A DNA stretch of 7,507 bases from Acidobacteriota bacterium. Lineage in GTDB: Bacteria > Acidobacteriota > Terriglobia > Acidiferrales > UBA7541. The position numbers and the translations under genes were made by a program. Of this stretch, positions 5,506-7,507 are shown in pieces. Location of the stretch: the NCBI GenBank assembly GCA_003131985.1, contig PKWH01000345.1, positions 1-7,507 on the forward strand. Reading direction: 5' to 3'. The notes below the pieces were generated by a model, which was given only the letters and a program-made list of their open reading frames with translations, was not told where the DNA came from and did no database searches. Within the stretch, counting starts at the first letter, position 1; every line of letters starts with the position of its first letter.

Positions 5506-6060
5506 ATGTCACGCGGAGCAGAAAGTACTACGCGTAAACTGACCGACCAGCAATTGTCGCAGCAGAACCAACTCATCTCGCAGTCCAACCAAGAGGGAGG
5601 GCAGGACCGTTCGCTGCTGCTTCCCACGATACAAAGCTTGCTGACGAGCACGGGCTACACGCCGCAGCAGCAGTCTGACATTACGCAGCAAAGCTTGGGC
5701 GCGGCGAACACAGCGTATGACGCGTTGCGCGAAAGCGCGGCTAACCATGCGGCGGCCACGAATGACACGGCGGCGTACGGCGACTTGACGGCGCAACTCG
5801 GCCGCGAGCAGGCGCAAACAGACGCGAGCACGGCGCAGCAGAATCAAATCGCGTTCGCCAATCAGGCGTACAAAGAACAGCAGGCGGGGCTCAACGCGCT
5901 CACTCAGACCTATGGCATCGACACGAACCTTCTCGGCAAAGCGATGGGCGTGCCGGCGGAACTGCTCAACGTGCGGCAGCGCGCGTCGAGCGGATCGTCG
6001 GTCGGTGGACTCGGCGGCCTGGTCGGGTTGGGTTCTAGTGTTGGGTCGCTGTTTGGGTAG
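5506..6060 (+). CDS. Gln/Ala-rich helical protein with glycine-rich tail, possible phage internal/ejection protein
   Basis: This encodes 184 residues with a strong SD and a certain start. Residues about 10-35 are Gln/Ser-rich (KLTDQQLSQQNQLISQSNQ). Residues about 35-150 are Ala/Gln-rich amphipathic helix with heptad-like spacing, including TGYTPQQQSDITQQSLGAAN and LGREQAQTDASTAQQNQIAF. Residues about 160-184 are a Gly/Ser/Leu low-complexity tail (SSVGGLGGLVGLGSSVGSLFG). There is no signal peptide and no catalytic motif. This mix of a helical Gln/Ala body and a mildly hydrophobic Gly-rich end is seen in small internal virion or DNA-ejection proteins of short-tailed phages, and that is my best guess. 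The evidence is composition and context, not motif identity. It restarts the + strand block after the reversed GAF gene. Confidence 0.68.
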   Translation: MSRGAESTTRKLTDQQLSQQNQLISQSNQEGGQDRSLLLPTIQSLLTSTGYTPQQQSDITQQSLGAANTAYDALRESAANHAAATNDTAAYGDLTAQLGREQAQTDASTAQQNQIAFANQAYKEQQAGLNALTQTYGIDTNLLGKAMGVPAELLNVRQRASSGSSVGGLGGLVGLGSSVGSLFG

Positions 6061-6124
6061 AAAGCGACCGACGTCCTAACGCGCTCACAGCGGTCTAGTC
6101 GTCGTTGATTGCCGGCGCTTCAGC

Positions 6125-6144
6125 GGGCGCAGCATGCTGCGCCC
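6125..6144. repeat. perfect 20-base palindrome, REP-like
   Basis: GGGCGCAG (6125-6132), CATG and CTGCGCCC (6137-6144) form a perfect palindrome that could fold as an 8-base-pair GC-rich stem with a CATG loop. It lies in a 198-base gap, 65 bases after the 184-residue gene's stop. No T-tract follows, so it is not a classical Rho-independent terminator, although it could stall polymerase or protect the 3' end. Its form resembles dispersed intergenic palindromes (GGGGCGCAGCATGCTGCGCCCC-like) that I recall from acidobacterial and other genomes; copy number cannot be judged here. Confidence 0.6.
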
Positions 6145-6258
6145 CTACAGCATCTTGCTACGGCAAAACATATCTGTGGCTGCCCACGAAGACGTTCCCC
6201 TCTGCGCTGTAAATAAGTCTGCTGAGCGCGAAATGCTATTCATCGTCGGTACCGCCCG

Positions 6259-6522
6259 TTGGCCAAAATAATTCGCATTGTCGATGACCCTTATTGGTGG
6301 ACCGTGGCCCTCTCGTCCCTAGTGCAACTCGTGATGTTCCTCCGATGGATCTACCGGCGTATTCGCAACGACGAAATGATGCGCGCGTTCGTGGAGGACA
6401 TGGCCAAGGTTCACTTGCCGCACACGTACGCGCTACTGGAAAAGATTTGCGCCCGGCAGGGAATTGACGCGTCGGAGCGCCCGTCAATCAATTGGATCGA
6501 TTTGCGCGGCCCGCGGCATTGA
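6259..6522 (+). CDS. small single-span membrane protein
   Basis: This encodes 87 residues from a TTG start. The frame is closed by TGA at 6223, and no ATG or GTG occurs between that stop and the TTG, so a rare start must be used. No SD is visible. Residues about 12-32 (WWTVALSSLVQLVMFLRWIYRR) are one hydrophobic span followed by a basic stretch, suggesting N-out/C-in insertion. The C-terminal half is soluble-looking, with a helix (ALLEKICARQGID) and the ending PSINWIDLRGPRH. It lies 32 bases before the tail-fibre-like gene. A membrane-active small phage protein (holin-like or accessory) is possible, but a single span with a long cytoplasmic tail is not diagnostic. Function unknown. Confidence 0.58.
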   Translation: MAKIIRIVDDPYWWTVALSSLVQLVMFLRWIYRRIRNDEMMRAFVEDMAKVHLPHTYALLEKICARQGIDASERPSINWIDLRGPRH

Positions 6523-6535
6523 CAGCTCGAGCATT

Positions 6536-6541
6536 GAGAGG
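6536..6541 (+). promoter_or_regulatory. possible Shine-Dalgarno of the fibre-like gene
   Basis: GAGAGG lies 13 bases before the first of two adjacent ATG codons (6555 and 6558). The spacing is longer than usual, so initiation is probably moderate. Both ATGs give essentially the same protein. Confidence 0.4.
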
Positions 6542-6554
6542 CAAACAAGTCAAA

Positions 6555-7507
6555 ATGATGAAAACTACTCGCATACTCGCGACGATCTTGCTCGCTGCTT
6601 CTTGGCTCGCGCTGGCTGCGCCTGACGCGTTGGCGCAAGGGTCGCAGCGCGTGAATGTGGTGCAGGGGGACACGGGACAGGCTATCGCTGGCGCGAACAT
6701 TTGGGTTTGCACCGGCATGGTGCTGCCCGCTTACACGAGTACTCCCGCTTGCACGCCTGCCGCCGCGATTTATTCGAATCCCACGCTGACCACGCCTATC
6801 GCGCAGCCGCTGGTTTCTGACGGGCTCGGCAACTACAGCTATTTCGGCGTCGCGGGAACGTACACGGAGGTGATCACCGGGCCGATGATCGCGGGATACA
6901 CTTCGACCATCGTTTTGCCGTGCGCGCCGAGTTCGCCGACAGCGGGGTGCGGTGGCAGCGCGGGAAATCCAGCGTCGCCGAGCGGGGCGATTCAGTTTAA
7001 TAATATCGGAGCGTTCAGCGCGTCGATTTTGAGTGAGGATTCCGGCGCAACCACGATCACCGACACCGGCAACATGAGCGTGCAGGGGGCGCACGCTACA
7101 GTGAACACGTCGAGCAATGGCGGATTCAACCTCAACGTAAACGGCACGGGAAATTTTCTCGGATTGCTGACGACTCCGGGCGGTTTGTCCGCGAACGCCG
7201 AATCGCCGAACAGCGCGTTTAGCGCGCCTACAAAACTTTTCTTCATGGCCGCCGGGTGCAACAACGTCACGGCAGGTAACGGCTGGCAGATTGGGACAGC
7301 CAACGCTCCCGCGCCCGCTTGCCAGGGAACGCACACACGCAAAGGCGTCCTGCAGTTTGCGCGCGGCAATGTGGCGTACATCGAGCTCGAACTGCCCGTG
7401 GATTGGAATTTTGGCGTGAACGTAGATTTGAAAATTGCGTTCACCACCACGGACACCACGAACGGACACTTCACCGCGTGGAGCGTGCAAACCGGATGCA
7501 ATTCGCT
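6555..7507 (+). CDS. secreted tail-fibre-like/adhesin-like protein (partial, 3' end outside window)
   Basis: An open frame runs from ATG 6555 to the window end, 317 residues so far. Residues 1-27 are a classical Sec signal peptide: basic MMKTTR, a hydrophobic core (ILATILLAASWLALAA) and an AxA site in DALA, with likely cleavage after Ala27. Residues about 30-125 are a beta-rich domain (RVNVVQGDTGQAIAGANIWV, then SDGLGNYSYFGVAGTYTEVI) like the N-terminal modules of phage fibres or carboxypeptidase-regulatory-like folds. Around 140-157, SPSGAIQFNNIGAFSAS is a typical fibre linker of the 'G-x-x-Q-F-N-N-x-G-x-F' type. Residues about 228-317 (AAGCNNVTAGNGW, THTRKGVLQFARGN, ELPVDWNFG) form a second beta-sandwich-like region containing paired Cys. 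A phage fibre should not carry a Sec signal, so this could be an exported host adhesin built from fibre modules. The gene follows the one-span protein by 32 bases. Confidence 0.72.
   Translation, partial: MMKTTRILATILLAASWLALAAPDALAQGSQRVNVVQGDTGQAIAGANIWVCTGMVLPAYTSTPACTPAAAIYSNPTLTTPIAQPLVSDGLGNYSYFGVAGTYTEVITGPMIAGYTSTIVLPCAPSSPTAGCGGSAGNPASPSGAIQFNNIGAFSASILSEDSGATTITDTGNMSVQGAHATVNTSSNGGFNLNVNGTGNFLGLLTTPGGLSANAESPNSAFSAPTKLFFMAAGCNNVTAGNGWQIGTANAPAPACQGTHTRKGVLQFARGNVAYIELELPVDWNFGVNVDLKIAFTTTDTTNGHFTAWSVQTGCNS

Noticed and set aside
6125..6150. Rho-independent terminator after the 184-residue gene
   Set aside because: The palindrome folds well but no T-run follows on either strand, so it is listed as a repeat instead.
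6411..7490. Long - strand open frame of 359 codons opposite the fibre-like gene
   Set aside because: It is Arg-rich and low in hydrophobic order, while the + strand frame has a signal peptide and fibre motifs running off the window.
1..7507. CRISPR array or insertion sequence
   Set aside because: There are no regularly spaced repeats of 20 bases or more, and no transposase-like frame or terminal inverted repeat pair was found.

Overview
The window looks like part of a tailed-phage or prophage structural region, most likely from a soil bacterium of the Acidobacteriota. That lineage is an inference. It rests on moderately high GC (about 58-65% in the samples I counted), the style of the tail-fibre-like and beta-rich proteins, and intergenic 7-mer and palindromic repeats that I associate with acidobacterial genomes. 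No ribosomal or housekeeping marker is present to confirm it.

Layout. Positions 1-129 are the 3' end of an upstream + strand gene. A small, AT-richer two-span membrane protein gene (153-449) lies on the opposite strand. A + strand block follows: a 795-residue virion/tail protein with a carbohydrate-binding-like beta-sandwich apparently inserted in it (514-2901); a 338-residue beta-rich protein ending in an intein-like Hint domain (2930-3946); a 124-residue unknown (3963-4337); and a small protein resembling the GNAT fold (4365-4766). Gaps in this block are 16-28 bases, which suggests one operon.

The block is then broken by a - strand GAF-domain gene of the free-methionine-(R)-sulfoxide reductase type (4786-5277). 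Beyond a regulatory-looking gap the + strand resumes with a Gln/Ala-rich protein with a glycine-rich tail (5506-6060), a one-span small protein (6259-6522), and a tail-fibre-like protein with a Sec signal peptide that runs off the window (6555-7507).

How the parts may fit. The 795-residue protein is a plausible tail nozzle/stabilisation component, the Hint protein a plausible self-processing tail accessory, the Gln/Ala-rich protein a plausible internal or ejection-type protein, and the final gene a receptor-binding-like or secreted adhesin-like protein. The two - strand genes look like morons or host genes placed between structural genes. I see no capsid, terminase, portal, integrase, lysis, tRNA, rRNA or CRISPR feature. 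The best candidate for something unusual is the Hint protein: a natural Gly/Ser linker runs directly into the catalytic Cys, a Cys/His cluster interrupts the Hint fold, and a five-residue tail follows the terminal His-Asn with no nucleophile at +1.
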